Shown piece by piece: positions 45,371-60,075 of a DNA stretch of 64,000 nt. The notes below the pieces were generated by a model that was given only the letters and a program-made list of their open reading frames with translations, did no database searches and was not told the DNA's origin. The position numbers and the translations under genes are program-made. The DNA comes from Anagrus nilaparvatae (lineage: Eukaryota > Arthropoda > Insecta > Hymenoptera > Mymaridae): positions 10,106,001 through 10,170,000 of the forward strand of contig JAKSXM010000132.1 of the NCBI GenBank assembly GCA_022575985.1, read 5' to 3'. Within the stretch, counting starts at the first letter, position 1; every line of letters starts with the position of its first letter.

Positions 45371-48300
45371 ATTTATATGTGTCATAACATAACCTATAAA
45401 TTTAAATTGCCTGTATATAATACAAAATATTATATATATATAACTATATATAATACACAAAAGAATTTAAAAAAAAAAATGTTAAAAAAAAAAAAATATT
45501 TATTTAAAACAAATTGCAAAGTTTTATAAATGTTTAGGTATACACTTTTCATAATATAACCTAAAATTCACATGGGAATAAACATAAATTTATTGTATAT
45601 ATATATATAAAAATATAAAATGTGTCTGTATTACCGACTGAGTTTATTGTAGATGGACTAAAGTGAGAATATTCCTATGGGAAGTAAAATATTCCCATAG
45701 GAGATTTCTCACTAGGCTTTGTATTATATGAATACAAAAGCAAAATTGAGACATTTTAGAGAAAAATATGTATACCAATACTTTTTTTTTTATATTTTAA
45801 TAATAAATATTTTAGTAACAATTATACATTTACAAATTATTTTTATTTATTTTATAAAATTAATCTTTAAAATGGTAAATTAGTTATAAATATTATTATT
45901 ACTATATGTTAAAAAAATTTTATTCTGTTCAATTATGCGTTATGAGCGATAAGGTAAATATTTTTGGTTTATAGTTGAAATTTTTGCAATCTAGTAATTT
46001 TTGGTTGTAATTAATGTATGATTGAAACTAAGTTTATCCGTATAACAATAATGTGGAATTAATATGACCAATGGATATGTTTTAAAATAGTATATTAAGT
46101 ATCAAGGGAGTAAAATTTTAGCGCTAAATTTCGATTTTTTGATTGGAATTTCGCCTCTTTGTGTCCTATAAGTGAAAAGTTATTTATTTTAAAACACATT
46201 ATGAATATCAAATAAACAATTTTTCCTCTGATTTTTTCTTTCATATAATAAATAAGAATAATTTACACAATCACTAGAATTCTCTTAAGAAAGCTCTCTC
46301 GACCTCAAAAACCTTTCTGCAAGAATTTTTATTCTTACTGATTCATTTTTTTCAATTCTGTACAACATATTTTCGCAAAATTCGATAATTTTAAAAGCCA
46401 AGATTTACACACCCATCCCTCAAAAATTTAAATTAGAAAAAATAAAGAAAATTAATTTAGATTGTAAATTTATTTAGAATTAAAATCATGAAATAATTAT
46501 TACCAGAGCTTAACTTTAAATTAAATTTGAATTTTTTTTCTTTTAATTTTTCAAATTCAATTTAACTCTTTATTTATAATTTTAATTTTAACTTCTTATA
46601 TTTAATATTAATTTTATTCAGTTACGTGCGCACAGATGGCATTTTATTCATTTCTGAATGATACATACTTTATAAACAATTTGTAATGTAAATTTATTTA
46701 CTGAATCATAAATAAATAAATAAATAAATCGTATTTAAATGATACACAAAGTACAAGCCAAAAAATTAAAAATCAAAAATATTTACTAAGCCATATAAAA
46801 ATTTTTTTTCAAAAGAGTTATTCATTCAGACATTATTCAATTAAACAAAAATAATTAAAAATTTTTTTTTTATAAATTAAAAAAATCAATAAAAATTTTT
46901 ACATTGAATGCGTGATGTAAAAAAGTAAAAATAATTTTTAAAATCAATAATCCTGTCTTTAATACTAGTTAACATGTAATAGTTTAATAATTATGTAGTC
47001 ATATAAAATATAATTATGCCTAATTTAAAGTTGGCTGACCCATAGGAATATGCTAAAGGGTAAGGATAAGTAAAATAATACATTAAAAATAATTATTATT
47101 AATATTGTGTTTTAATTTTGGATAAATATTAAAAATAAAAACGCTCATTTAACTTATAATTAAGTTATAAAATTTGCCTAACACGAACTAATATTACTTT
47201 TTTACTCTTATATTTTATTAATATTCTATGAGTAGACACTAGAATTTTTTAGGTCGTTTTAAAATGTTTTTTGAACAATTTTTTTTCTTAGTCTTTTAGG
47301 AATCCTCGACGAGTCAAAAATTAAAAGAAACGAAAATTTGGAATTTTATGTCGTGCAGGAATGCTCATTATTCCTCCCTAATTGTAAAAACTACTTTTTT
47401 TCTTAGATTAAAATAAGAAATTTCTTACGCAAGCTATTGTTGGGTCCTACTTATCTTCAAATTTTTGTTTTTTGATTATTCTTAACACAAAAAAAATTTT
47501 CAAATAAATTTTTAATTTAAAAGTAATAGAAAAAAATGACATTTCTGAAATTAACAGTTTTTGAAATTTTCAAATTTTTCTGCCATGTAGCGTAACTAAA
47601 TGAATATTTAACTTAAGATTTATTCAACACTATATTTTATACTATATATGTCGCTTTATTATGTTAAACAAACATTCCAGGTATCCTTCGGTCATGCAGA
47701 CTGGTTTTTTGGCCTACAACTTCTAGGTTACATGTTTAAATATTTCTGGTTTATTATTATAAATTACGCTTCCATGCCACCTTGAAACAAAATACTTTCA
47801 TTGGGTCTAATTTTTTTTGTTTAACTGTCATCTTCTAACCCCTAGTTTTGTTTTTGGGATACTTCAAACCCAATGCTCATTTTTGACTCACTACAAAAAA
47901 AATGTTTTACAAGCTCCTTTTCACACGTCTCTTTTCTTTCATTTGTATGCCAGATGATTTCAAGTTTTTATTTTGGTCAAATTTAAGCTTTAAAAAAAAT
48001 CTTTGCAGTTAGATTTCTTGGAAACTATTTATAGCAAACAGACCTGTATAGTAATGAATTTTGGAATAATTTAAACTTTTACAAAACTTTGAAGTGCTAT
48101 AAAACCTTTTTTCTTAAAAAGTTTAAATTTTTTCAGTAATTTTTACTTATTTGCGGTAGATCTTCGTGCCCTGAGGGGAGTTTTAAAAACCATGGGTAAA
48201 TATGAACGAATGTATTTCAATTGGTAATTTTGAACCGAAAGTAACATAATTATTATACAGTTACAGATTTTAAGATAAAAAACTGCGATTTACGGTGCTA

Positions 48301-51300
48301 AAATGACGATAGTTACGGACTGGAAATATTTTAATTAGCAAAACGGAAGAATTATTTGCTAGGTGATCCAGAAATCCCTATCCTTAAACCTATAAGCTAG
48401 TAATTTCCAGAAGGCCCATTGCCAAAAAAAAGTATCATGGATATTTTTTTAAAACAATAAACCGATTCATAATTTAGCATCCCAAAAATAGTGTACTCTC
48501 CTTGTAAGTTAAACAATCTTTATTTAAAAATAAACTTTAATGCATAATATAAAACAACGCAACATTAAATAACCAACAAACTAAAAAAAAAATGTGATAA
48601 CATCTCATTAACATCTTTCATTATTCAACCTCATAAATACTTTATAAACAAACCTTACGTTTATCTCATTATAAAAAAAAAAGATTAGCTTATATATACA
48701 GGACATCAGAGAGTAAAAAAAAGCGAGCATCGTAATTCTTCATGTACACATAAATTTTTTTTTAAATCAACCCTCTTAAAGACGGATATATCACACTCAT
48801 ATTATAAATATCCTTTTATATGCATCTGAATATTCTTTAACAAATACGCATGCGTATTGAAAGTTTTGATAAAAGCTCAGTTAGCTTTGCGCCACGAGGA
48901 AATTGTATTCTTATAACAACTTGCGCGCTACTGAAATTCAAAATTTTCAAACAGTATTACAACATACCGGCGAACTATACGGATCGTTGTGAGATTAATA
49001 TTAACGAACGTTTTTTTTTGTATGAAATTTAAAATTTTTTAAGTATTTTAGTTATGCCGGTAAAATTAAAATTTTTTTTTTCTCTTTTTAATTTTTTTTT
49101 TTAATTAATTAATTTTGTTACTAAAATAATTAACGGGAGTTTATCTACGGTTAATTTGATTTTACAGATCTTAAATCTTTACTACATTAATTTTTCTAAA
49201 TTACTAAAAAAAATAATTAAAAAAAAAAAATTGAAGAGATAAAAAAAATTTTCCGTTCACTTAACAGGTGTTAATTTAAAAAAAACAAAAAAATTGTTTT
49301 ATTAATAAGTGACAAAAAATAAAGTGCAAAAGTGATGATTTAAATTGTGTTTTTTATTTTTTTTAAAATATGTGATATTTGTTACAAAAAAAAAAAGTGA
49401 ATTTTAAAAATTAAGGAATAAAAAAAAGAAAAGTAAGAAATTATGATTTAAATAATTAATAAGTGAAAAAAAATATTCTTAAGTAAAATTAAATTATCCT
49501 TAATTAAAGTTTTCGTACGTTCAAATTTCATAAATATTCATTAAAAAAAAAAAAATTACTTAATTTAATTAAATATAAAAATTTTAGTGAAAGGAAAAAA
49601 AACATGCTATAAAATAAAAAAAGCTTTTTATTTTTAAGTAATGTTTATTTATAAGTGGAAAGGATTCTCTTAATCGAACTTTACACTTATGGTACTTAAA
49701 TTTCTTGTTTCTTTTTCAAGCTTTTATTTTAAGTGATAGGTTTTATGTATAGAGGAAGTTTATTTCATGTTGGTTTTAGATTTTTTTTACTATAATATAA
49801 AAAATCATTTTTTATGAAATTTATAATTTTGAGTGATTTTTTAGAGGAATTTAATTAATATTGTGAAAAAAATTATTTATTAAATTTAGTAAAAAATCTC
49901 CACTCATCGTGTAACTCAAACACTCTTCTGATGAAATGCATTTTAGTTTAACGAAAATGATAGACAAAACCACGAGTTGGATGGTATTTTACTAAGCTTC
50001 AAATGATGACATTCACTTACCACTGAAACATAGCTGCTACTAAAATTTACACCACTGTTATTATATGACAAACTTTGAATAATTTAAATTTTCGCAAAAT
50101 TCTCACTTTTACAAGAAATCGTATCTTTAAGCTAAATTATTGACTTTTAGCTTGGACAAGCCTAAACATTTTATGAAATAATACTGAAAAGCATTAAAAA
50201 TAAACCAATTGGCTCAGAGTGGTGTTTTCCACCTACCTTATTATTTTGAGATTACTAGCAGCTTTGATTTTGTGCTTAGTGAATTCTGTCATTAAAAATC
50301 AAACCTACTCATAGTTTTTTCTGTCATTTTCGTTAAACTTAAATGTATTTCAGAAAAGATGTGCAAATGAAACTGATTTTATTAAATTTTTATAAAATTT
50401 ACACAGTTTTGATTTTTTGCATTCTGTATTCTGATACCACAATACAAAAAAAAAAATTGTTTTCAAAAATAGAAAAAATATCCATCAAGGTAACTTCAAA
50501 GTCTGTTTGGGAAAGTAACAAATAGCATCTAAAGTACCATGGTACTTGGTACCAAGTATTAAAAAAATTTCAATTTTTATTATTTTAGTAAAACTGATAG
50601 TTGCCTTATATTAAATTCTTCACTAACTACCAATTCACATAACAAAAAAAAGGAATTAAATTTCTCTTTATTTTTTAGTTAAAAAATATGTTTGTCGAAA
50701 AAATAAACAATGCTACCTGTAGCTTGCAACAAATGAATTTTTCCTTTCCTTTTTCATAAAATGTAAAAAATTTTTTCAAAATAAAAAATCATGCAAAACA
50801 TCGTTCCTGCTTTTTTTTTAAAATAAAGAATTTCTTGAAACACAAAAAATAAAAAAAAATATACTTCTTTTTTTTTATGTATAAAATATTCTTAAAAAAA
50901 AAAGGTTGTTACATTAAAGCAGGTATTCTTAGTATTATCATTTTTATTTTTTTAATAAAAAATAATGCATAAATTTTTTTTTCTTTTTATGTACTCAATT
51001 TTCATGTGTTTTTATGGATAAGATAAGAAAGATAATAATTTATGAAGATTATTTTGTATTTTGTAAAAAAATTTAATTAAATAAGAAAATTTTGTAATTT
51101 AGAGAAACTGTAATTACATTAATTTAATGAAAAACGTAAATTATTGTTAAACAAATGAAATTTTTCCTGTGCTTACTAGGTAAATTTTCATGATTTAGCT
51201 AATATTTTAAAAGTAGAATAAAATGAATTTATGATTTTTAAGTTCAGAAATTATTCAACCGATTTACATTTTTTTTCCTAATGAGTTTAGCTTGAAAAAA

Positions 51301-51732
51301 AATTGAAAACTCACTTAACGTTTTCATAATAGAAACTAATGATAGAATTTACTTTTAAAACTTTTTTTCGACTTTTATAAGAAATTGACCAATTCTGTAA
51401 ATAAAAAAAAAAATAAATTTTTTTCTTGAAGATTTGAATAAAGCAGAATAAACTATAGTCAAGAAAAACTTTTCTTTGCCATAAAAAACCAACTCTCTAA
51501 TGCAGTGCGACTAGTTTATTCTTCAAAATGAAAATCTTATACGATTTCTAGGATGACAAGTATATTCGTAGTGACATTTTTTATTTCAAATCGCGATTTC
51601 AGGCAATGTTTTTTATTAAAAAAGCTTTCGTTATGGATTTTCAGAATTTTAAGTCACCAATAGAATGCTAAAAAATAATTAAAAACTTTAAAATAATAAA
51701 AATTTAAAATACAATTTTTTTTTAAAAAAAAG
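45371..51732. other. Long AT-rich stretch without a recognised gene
   Basis: No coding region, RNA gene or clear element found on either strand. Noted: AAAT run at 46707-46730, and the palindromic GGTACTTGGTACC near 50542. A GC-richer stretch at 48850-48990 is open for 60 codons without motif support. Confidence 0.4.
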
Positions 51733-52265
51733 GGCGGCCATTCATTGTTCATAAGCGCTGATGGCAATCCGTGCTAATTTTTCAAAATCAGAAAATCCGA
51801 AACCCAAGGTTCAATGTTAAGAATTAAAAATTTAAAATATCATTGAAAAATTACTAAATCAAAATTCAGAAAGTGATAAGCAAAATGCTTAAAATATCCG
51901 AATGAAAATTATATTTAATTAACCAAAGATTATAATTTTAAGAAATGGTATAGCCCAGAATTCAGTTTTTCCGAATTTGAAGTTGTTCGTTTTAATGCAA
52001 AACTATGAAATATTATGCTTTATACTAATTCGGAAAAATGACTAAAAAAGAAATAAAATTTTTCATTTAGGACTTAATTCTGTCTGTGAAATGCTCTTCT
52101 TAAAATTACTTATTCCAATTTGTACAGATTTCTTAAAAATATTTTTCTAAAATAAAAAAATTCTGGAACCTATAATAATTGGTTTGAAAAAAACGTTTCT
52201 GTTCTTTAAAATTCTGAATTTGGACCCGGATTGCCATCAGCGCTTCTGAACAATAAATGGCCGCC
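51733..52265. mobile_element. TIR element with 8-bp target duplication, 533 bp
   Basis: GGCGGCCATTCATTGTTCAT and the following AAGCGCTGATGGCAATCCG are mirrored at the right end with two mismatches in 39 bases. AAAAAAAG occurs on both sides (51725-51732, 52266-52273), an 8-bp duplication as made by hAT or Merlin elements. The low complexity of that octamer weakens the inference. No coding capacity. Confidence 0.75.
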
Positions 52266-52273
52266 AAAAAAAG

Positions 52274-53439
52274 CTTGTGAATTTTCCAACATATGGCTGG
52301 AGAAACTTATACTAAAATTACGAAAGGAAGCATATTTTCAAATTTATTTTTTTTAACTTTATTGTAAGATGCAAATTTGGAAAAGTAGGCAATTTTGATT
52401 CCAGAGTTAGTGCGAAAATATTTTATTAAAAATGCGTTTGCTTTCCTTTTTTTGTCATTATAGAAGTAGAAAACTTGAAAAATTATACTTGAAAAGAGCC
52501 TCAAAATTAAATGCTAAAATTTTGTCTTTAAACCCATTTTAGAAAGAAGGTAATTTGATAAAATTTGATTGAAGAATATTATTAAGGAATTTATGTTAAA
52601 TATCTAGTAAATTTGATATTCTTGAATTATCCGAAAGGTATAATGATAAACAACCTCGCAAAAGCTACAAAGGATATTAAATTTAAGATGTTTTATTATA
52701 TTAAATATAATTTTTATTTATAATTTCATATTATGCAAAACAAATTACTAAAATTTTGACCCAATTAATAAAAATCTTTATAATTTTTTATATTTAATTT
52801 GTATGAATAATAAACTAAATTTTAATAGTTTAATGGATTGTAATTGAAATTAAATTTCCTCAATTTAGTTAAAATGAAATAAATTTGAAAACTAGCTTGA
52901 AAAAATCAAGTTTTTACGACTGGAATTTCAGTTGTGACTGTCAGAATTATTTTCTTCTGGTTTTATGTTATTTGCAACAGTTTAAACATTAAAAAAAATT
53001 TTGGCTATAACCATTATTGCAATTTTGGTTTGCTGTAAATAAAGAAAGGTTTCTTTTTTTGTTATTTTTTTTTGTTCTAGAAAAATTTCTTCTTATTGCC
53101 ATAAAAAAACCAGTAACCCAATAACTACTTCAAACTTTAGCCTCGTCACCCTTCTACTTTTTCTGTGTAAAGTATTTGAAAAGAAATTTTCCTTGATAAA
53201 ATAATGAAATTTTTATCCATAAAATTATTTTTCAAGTAATTCGAAAAGGTTTGAAAAGGTTATTAGTACTGAAATCGTCTCATTTAAGTTTATTGATGAC
53301 AATGCACTTAAAATGAGCAATAGAATTGTAATTCTATACTTTTTCAGTAGGACTTCAGCAAGTCGATAGTTACTATTTCACCTTGCAAGCTTTTAAGCAA
53401 AATTTTGGCCATGGAATTTTCAAAATGATTTTATTATAA
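52274..53439. other. AT-rich non-coding DNA
   Basis: Nothing recognised. Confidence 0.4.
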
Positions 53440-54290
53440 TACAATCTTCAAAATTAAAGGCGATTTTCAATACATCTAGTTTTGAATATGTCAACAACAA
53501 TCTTAGCATCCCCCAGGGTTCGGTATATAGAATTAGCACTTTGCTATTCTATCTACTATGAATAATAAAACGATCTACATGGAACTAAAAATATATAACT
53601 TTTTTCATTATTGTTATCTGTGTTTCTGAGGACTGAGCCTCCCTTTGTCACACAGAATAATTATTGAAAAAAAGTTACATGGTGTAAAAATTTATTTTTT
53701 GATGTTAAAAAATTCATAATAAACTTATCAAATTAATTTTATTTAATTAATTGGAACGTAAAACAGTATTTATACTGTTTACTCATTATTATTATTCTAT
53801 CTACTACTTATTGATAACATCGAATTTCATTTTCTCCTTAAAATATTTCGCATCTACATTAACTCAATAACCTTTATGTAGTATGCCCATTTTCTGCCTA
53901 AAAATCCTCGCTTGTGGTTCGTGATATCTAATTTTCTTCGTTCAAATAAGAAAAAAATTAAAGCAATTTTTTCGTATTTATTCGTTTGTAAATCGCATTT
54001 CTAAATAAAATTATCCTGAAGTCAATTTAGGCGGAAGAAAATTCACCCCATTTGTTAATGAGGTCAAACAACTACTTTAGAGTTTTCCTGAAGAGCAAAT
54101 TGACCTGGGAAGCACATGTCAAAACGATTGAGGAAAAGGTCAATCGAGTACTTTATGCGCTTAAATTTCTACGTCGTTCTATTATAACAGTAGCTTTTAG
54201 ACTGACATATAAGCTTTAATTATGCCATATGTGAATTACTGCAAAGTTTATATTGATGCAGGCAACATACTAAAATCTAGATTCTGTCGT
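53440..54290 (+). pseudogene. Jockey-like RT relic on the plus strand
   Basis: At 53490 the plus strand encodes NNNLSIPQGSV, then LLFYL and a stop. This is the conserved PQGS box of reverse transcriptases, slightly upstream of where the catalytic box should be. At 54060-54180 it reads KSKLTWEAHVKTIEEKVNRV, then LYALKFLRR, the region after the RT core. Stops and a large deletion between the blocks, including the YADD box, show decay. It is a different copy and orientation from the 9-12 kb relics, and the exact ends are not visible. Confidence 0.65.
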
Positions 54291-57200
54291 TTTCTTTCTT
54301 TATTGCTAACATTTTACAAACATAATTAAGTATTTTGTTAAAACACAAATGTTTCTATATATTTTGTATTTTGAAAATAAAATTTCATTTATTCTGTTTA
54401 TTAGATAAAATACATGCAAAGTTTAAACTATTACGAAATAAAATTATGAAACTTTGATTCGTTTATACAAATTGTATTAAAAAAAAACTTTTGAAATCTC
54501 ATGTAGGAAATCTTAGATTTCAAGAGTAGGTTAAAATCCATGAAAAAGAGTAGTAATAGTTTTTTTTTTCAATTTTTAAACCACTTCATCGCTCTTGAAG
54601 ATTTTCCTTAAGATATGTAAAAAATTTTTTTGTTTGTACCTCGATAAATAACTAACTCAGGATTTGGATATTTTGTCTATGATTTTTTATAATAATAAAT
54701 AATATTTTTTCACAAAATTAATTATCTAAATCTTTTTGCAAGTTAAAAAAATTTCCGGTTACGGCAGCCGTAATTTTTTTCTTTCAATTTTCTTTTAGTT
54801 TCAAGTAATTTGCAATCGTTTCAGCAAAATCATTTTTTTAAAACTAAATCAGTTTACGTGAATTATCCCATTTATTAAAGGATTATAACAAGTATATAGG
54901 ATTTTTTTTAATTATAATAAATCTCGTATATTTACTATGTTACAATAAAAATAACGATAAAAATATTAGTTGAATTTTAGGTAAAGAATTAAAAAAAATA
55001 ATTGAAAAACGTTAAATTGAATTTTTTCCTTTTCAATTATACTTTTGTTTAATAACATTTTCTTTTATTATATATGTTTTTATGCGACTGTGTGTACATT
55101 ATCTAATTTTCTGATATAAAACTATTTCGATTAAAATTATTTTTATTAAAATTTTTTATAAAAATATAAAAATGGACAAATATTTAGACGAGTAAATGTT
55201 ACAATTTTTTTTTTAGTTTATTTAAAAATAATAATTTTTATTTATGCACAGGTATATTCTAAATCAGCTTTTCTTAGGCACGATCATTATATATGGGGCT
55301 TTTTTTGTCAAATTAGCCAACCCCTTTGCAGAACACAGTTTTTGAGAAAAATTGATCCGCAATGGATCATTTTTTTCATTGAACTTTCTAATTTTCAATG
55401 TCATATAATACTTTTTCACTTCTGAGTAAAGAAGCTGCAAAATAACAGCTAAACCCTTGAGAACTAAAATTTCTATTTTTCAAAATAAAGAAATCTAGAC
55501 ACTCAAGCATTAATATCTACTAAAAGTTTTAAGAGAACTGAAAATTTTCAATAATTTGAACTTTGGGTAACTTAGAAACTAGAAGTCAAATATAAAAAAG
55601 TAAAAATACAGAATCGGTTGTTTTAGGATATGTGTAGAAATTTTATCGAAAGTTTAAGATTTAGAAAATTTAAGGTATTGGGTACCCAAAATCCAAAAAT
55701 TGATAAATTAGAATCTTCTTCATAAAATTAATTTCTTTAAAATTTTTACAAATATTCTATATTTAAAAATAACCGGATCTGCATTTCTGCTTTTTTATTT
55801 TTGACATAATTAAATATTTCTAATTACTAATTAATAATTCAAAACTCTCAGTTTGCATAAAACATTTAGTGGAAACGAAGCAATAATATATGGGTGATCA
55901 AGGGTTTTAAAAAAAATTATGAGACTACTTTCTTTTTAAAAATAATTATTTCAGAGCTTTATTTTGAGTTTCTTTGAATTTTTGATTTCAGGTCTCCATT
56001 ATGCCTGCTTTTCATTTTTAACATCCTGCTGCTGCAGGTCTTGATGTTCCAAAAAAGTATCTTTTCTTTTTCAGAACCTACTCGATGAGTTAGATGAATC
56101 AGACCTCGTTTTCAAAATATTTAATATGAAGTTATTTCGATTAGTCCTTTTGAGTAATCGCATTAAACTAATTTAAGATTTCAAAAATTAAAGAAAATTG
56201 CTAAAAACTATTTTTTGATCCAAATTAATTACAAATGTTTCTAATAACCTAAACCAAAGTAATCTTTAGTTTACATATGTACAAAAAATATATTAAATTT
56301 TTTAAAAAATTTTGTTATTTAGTAAAACATTTTTCTCTAAAAATCCCAGTAAAAAAATTATATTCCAATATTAATTTTCTTTTATTAAAAATCCTGTTAC
56401 AAGTTTTCATATAAATTTACGATTCTATACCAAACATACTTGTGGTTGTGCCTAAGAACTTTTAAATTAAAATAAATAATAACAATTTCAAACTAAATTG
56501 TGTATTTTGTATTTAAAAAAACCAATAAATTTTTTAATATTAATATTAATGTTAAATACTTTTACATCATAAAAATATTAAACCACTAAAAGTTTAAAAA
56601 AAAAAATTTTTTTTAAAACTTTTTATCATTATCAGAATAATTATCTACATGTTTGGAATAAAAACATTGTAGGTAATAAAAATTTTTTTTTAATTACTTT
56701 TTGCGTTTATATGGTACTTAACGGTTAATTCTGTAAAATATTTAATGTAAATTCCAGTATAAATAAATAAAAATTTAAATAAACTTCCATTAAAAAATTT
56801 AGCTTACATTATATTATTAATTTTTCAATGCTTGCTGGTGCGTTGGTGATATTATTTAATTAATTAATTAAAATTATTTTTATGGCTGCGACAAATTTTA
56901 AAATTTGAAATTGTACTTGTATTCTCCTGAATCCGTTTTGAGTGATACAGAACGCGAATATTTTTTTTTCTGAGTGTTATTTTTTTTAATACAATGGTGA
57001 AGAAGCGCGATGCTCACAAATCATCATATTAATTAATGCGAAGTATGCATAGCTCAACATTAAATTAAGAACACTCTGTAACTTTTAAGAACAAACATAC
57101 ATAAAATACACCAGTGAACTTGAATGGGTCGGAATTTTTATAATTTTTTTGCATATTCTGAAACTAGATAAAAAATTATTAGATACTTACTTTTTTGTTT

Positions 57201-58108
57201 TTTTAAAATTCCCTAATCTAATTACAGGTATAAAGCAACAAATCGACTGCAGTTGCACCCAGTGGGATCACCGTGACTATTTTTACAATGTAGAAATATG
57301 AAAAAATCAAATTTTTAATTTTTTTTGGAAAAACAAAAAAATACTAGTCTAATATTTTTTTATATGATTTTACATTATGCAAATAAATTGTTATAATTTT
57401 AACCCATGCCAGTCTCCTCTCCTATTACAAACACTGCTATAATAATAAATACTGTTTCAAAATTTTCAAAATTTTTAACGATGTATCAGTTATCAAGTAA
57501 AATGAAAGTTGTTCTATTAATTTTTTAAATTCGAAAACCTGAAAAATTTATAAGATAGAAAAATATGACTTATTTTATTTTATATCTTGAAATTCTCAGA
57601 TAACATAAGCTACATTTTCAAGTTGCTGTGCTTGAATTTTGCTTAAATTTTTAATTTCCAAGAACCTGCTCAAATACTTAAGAAATATGCTTAAATTTTA
57701 CAAATCAAAAAAAAAAAATTCAAGCACAGAAACGTGACAGTGTACAAAATTAGAAAACGGCAATTATTTATAGGTTTGCCTCGGTAGTAAAATTTCGCGA
57801 TTAGGTCCTGTATTAATCAGACATGTTCACTCGAGTTTCTTGTGAAAATTTCTTTAGCTCGACATCCAGAAACTGTTTAGCTTTTCCACATATGGAACTT
57901 ATCGCAGTCAATATTTTTGCACAATTGTGTTTAAACAAAATCTTCGTTTTTGATAAAAAATAATAACATCATACACCGTTAAAAATTTGTTTCTGAATTT
58001 TGGCTCAGAGTTTTAATTGTTTGAGTTATTTTATGACTGTATTCCAATTTTGAGAGGCCGTCAATATATTTCCCTTGGTAAAGAATAAACGTTAATAACC
58101 TGATTTAC
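54291..58108. other. AT-rich non-coding DNA
   Basis: No gene. TTCTTAGGCAC near 55274 is inverted at about 56450 (GTGCCTAAGAA), possible ends of an old 1.2-kb element, not well supported. Confidence 0.35.
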
Positions 58109-58198
58109 AAATATTTATTTTTACCAAATGCGATAACAGGGCCTCGGCGCTACGCACCTCTGACCTTTAAACTTTCGCATTTGACAAAATAAATATTT
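58109..58198. repeat. Hairpin repeat with TCGCATTTG arms
   Basis: AATATTTATTTTTACCAAAT continues GCGA and is mirrored by TCGCATTTGACAAAATAAAT. The loop is GC-rich (GGCCTCGGCGCTACGCACC). A relative with the same AAACTTTCGCATTT arm lies at about 36700-36770. Confidence 0.7.
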
Positions 58199-59929
58199 CA
58201 ACAAGCTCGTTAAGAATGTACTATTAAAAATAAAAACAAAACAAAAAAAAAAAATGAATATTTTTTAATTTATAATCTTTTTGATATTCTAATTTTATCA
58301 TAAAAATCAAAGTTTAGGTATAAATATTTTTATCTTGTTTATATATAAATATTATTATTATTATTGAATTTATTTGTTTGCTAATAAAAAACAGTAAACT
58401 CTTGTGTTATATAGTAAATACAATTTAATTGTTAATACTAAATAAATAAAAATTCAGATATAAATATAAATATAATTTGTATGAGTCAATATAAATTAGT
58501 CTTAATTAAATATTATAGAAGCCGCCTGTGTTAAATGTATGCAATTTTTTTCTAAGCCTTATAAGGCTACTTATACGTGATTCTTAAGTTTTCGGGTACG
58601 CTGCTTCCGAATTTTTAGTTACTGATCCCTAAAATGTAGCTCTAATACCGAATTACCGTAATTTTCGGATAATTTTGAGAGTTTTTTGACGTATTTCATA
58701 TAAAATCTCTCTAGATTGACTTTAAAATGTCAGGTAAGATGTTTTTATGGTCGCTGATTATGAATTTCAAGGTTAGAAACCCGAAAAGTTATCTCGCATA
58801 CCATATTCGGCCATTTTTTACCCTTTTTCGGGTTTTCAACAAGTTTTTTTTTTTTATTTTGGGCTACTTCTAGTTTTATTTTTAGTGGTTTGAAATTTTC
58901 AAATTAACTGGAAATCAAGTTTGTTGCCGTGACGAAATTTTCTCAAAATATTTCCAGAATTTTGGCCTACGTATCAGTTTGCTTAAAAAGTTTTTTGGGA
59001 TGCGGCATTCAAATGAGCGTAATAATCATTCTAATAATCATTCTTTTAATCGATCAAAATAAGTCAAAATTAGCTAAAACAGTGGGCAGTAAAAAATTTT
59101 TTCATTATAGGCTGCAAAAAAGATCTACTTTCTTACTTTCGGGCGATCTTTTTTTTGCTTTTAATGAAAAACTATGTGTTGAACACGGGAAAAAATGTAG
59201 GAAATTTTACTAAATCCTATTTTTTCCCTTGATGAACAAATAGATATTTTCTAGATAGATATTTTAATCAATGCAGAATGTACCTAATTATGTAATTTTA
59301 AAAACTCAGCATCAATGTAATTTTTTACCGCTAAAATTGTCCAAAAAATACCAAAAATTAATTTATACATTAATTGGAATAAAAAAATGTTTATTTCAAA
59401 ATTAATATTTTTCGAAAATTCCGTGAAAACGTCAATCCAAGACCTAAAATAACCCATTAAGAAAAAAACTTTGATCCGACGTTTGTACATAGACTTGAAC
59501 GTATATATTTTTTTCATTACAATCCCATACTAACAGCTTTACGAAAAAAAAAAAATAATAATATAATAAAAAAAAAAGAAGTCAAAATAGCACTAACAGT
59601 ATATATTTTACAAAGAGATCTATCCTTTTATTTGAAAATTTAAAAGAAAAAAAAATCTGTGCATTCGTAACAGATCATCTTGTATATATGACGAGATCCA
59701 TTGATTTCAACTTTTTAAATAAAATTTTTACACGTTTCACAATATGTTTTAAGAGTTTATTAGGTGACACTTTTTGAAACTATCAGAGGATGTTAATTTA
59801 AAAGCTTTGCTGAAAAGCAACATAGAGCAGGCGTATATATATTTCTATCTATATAATAATATGCTCTGCACTGAAGACTCTTCACGCATTACATGAGGCT
59901 TCATTAACAGAAACCATAAAACCGAGGTG
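58199..59929. other. Non-coding DNA with dispersed repeats
   Basis: 58610-58800 contains TACTGATCCCTAAAA and TGGTCGCTGATTATGAATTT, copies of the same dispersed repeat as near 33955 and 39545. The open frames at 58929-59213 and 59284-59517 show no family motif. Confidence 0.4.
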
Positions 59930-60075
59930 CACCTTAAATGCAAGCGCAATGCAGAAGAAGATTTTATGTATTTCGAGTTGCGCAGACGAAATTAGTTTCC
60001 GCACATTGCGTTGCGCTTACGCTTGCGGTTGTACTTCGATTTAACGGTTTTTTTAGATGGGGCCCAAAGAAAACT
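59930..60075. repeat. Single dispersed copy of the 15-kb GCGCAATGC repeat
   Basis: AATGCAAGCGCAATGCAGAA at the left and CGCACATTGCGTTGCGCTTA, then CGCTTGCGGTTG, at the right form an inverted pair, followed by ACGGTTTTTTTAGATGGGGCC. These are the words of the 15056-15730 cluster in one simple copy. Confidence 0.75.

Noticed and set aside
55272..56462. 1.2-kb element bounded by TTCTTAGGCAC inverted ends
   Set aside because: Only about 11 bases match and no target duplication was found.
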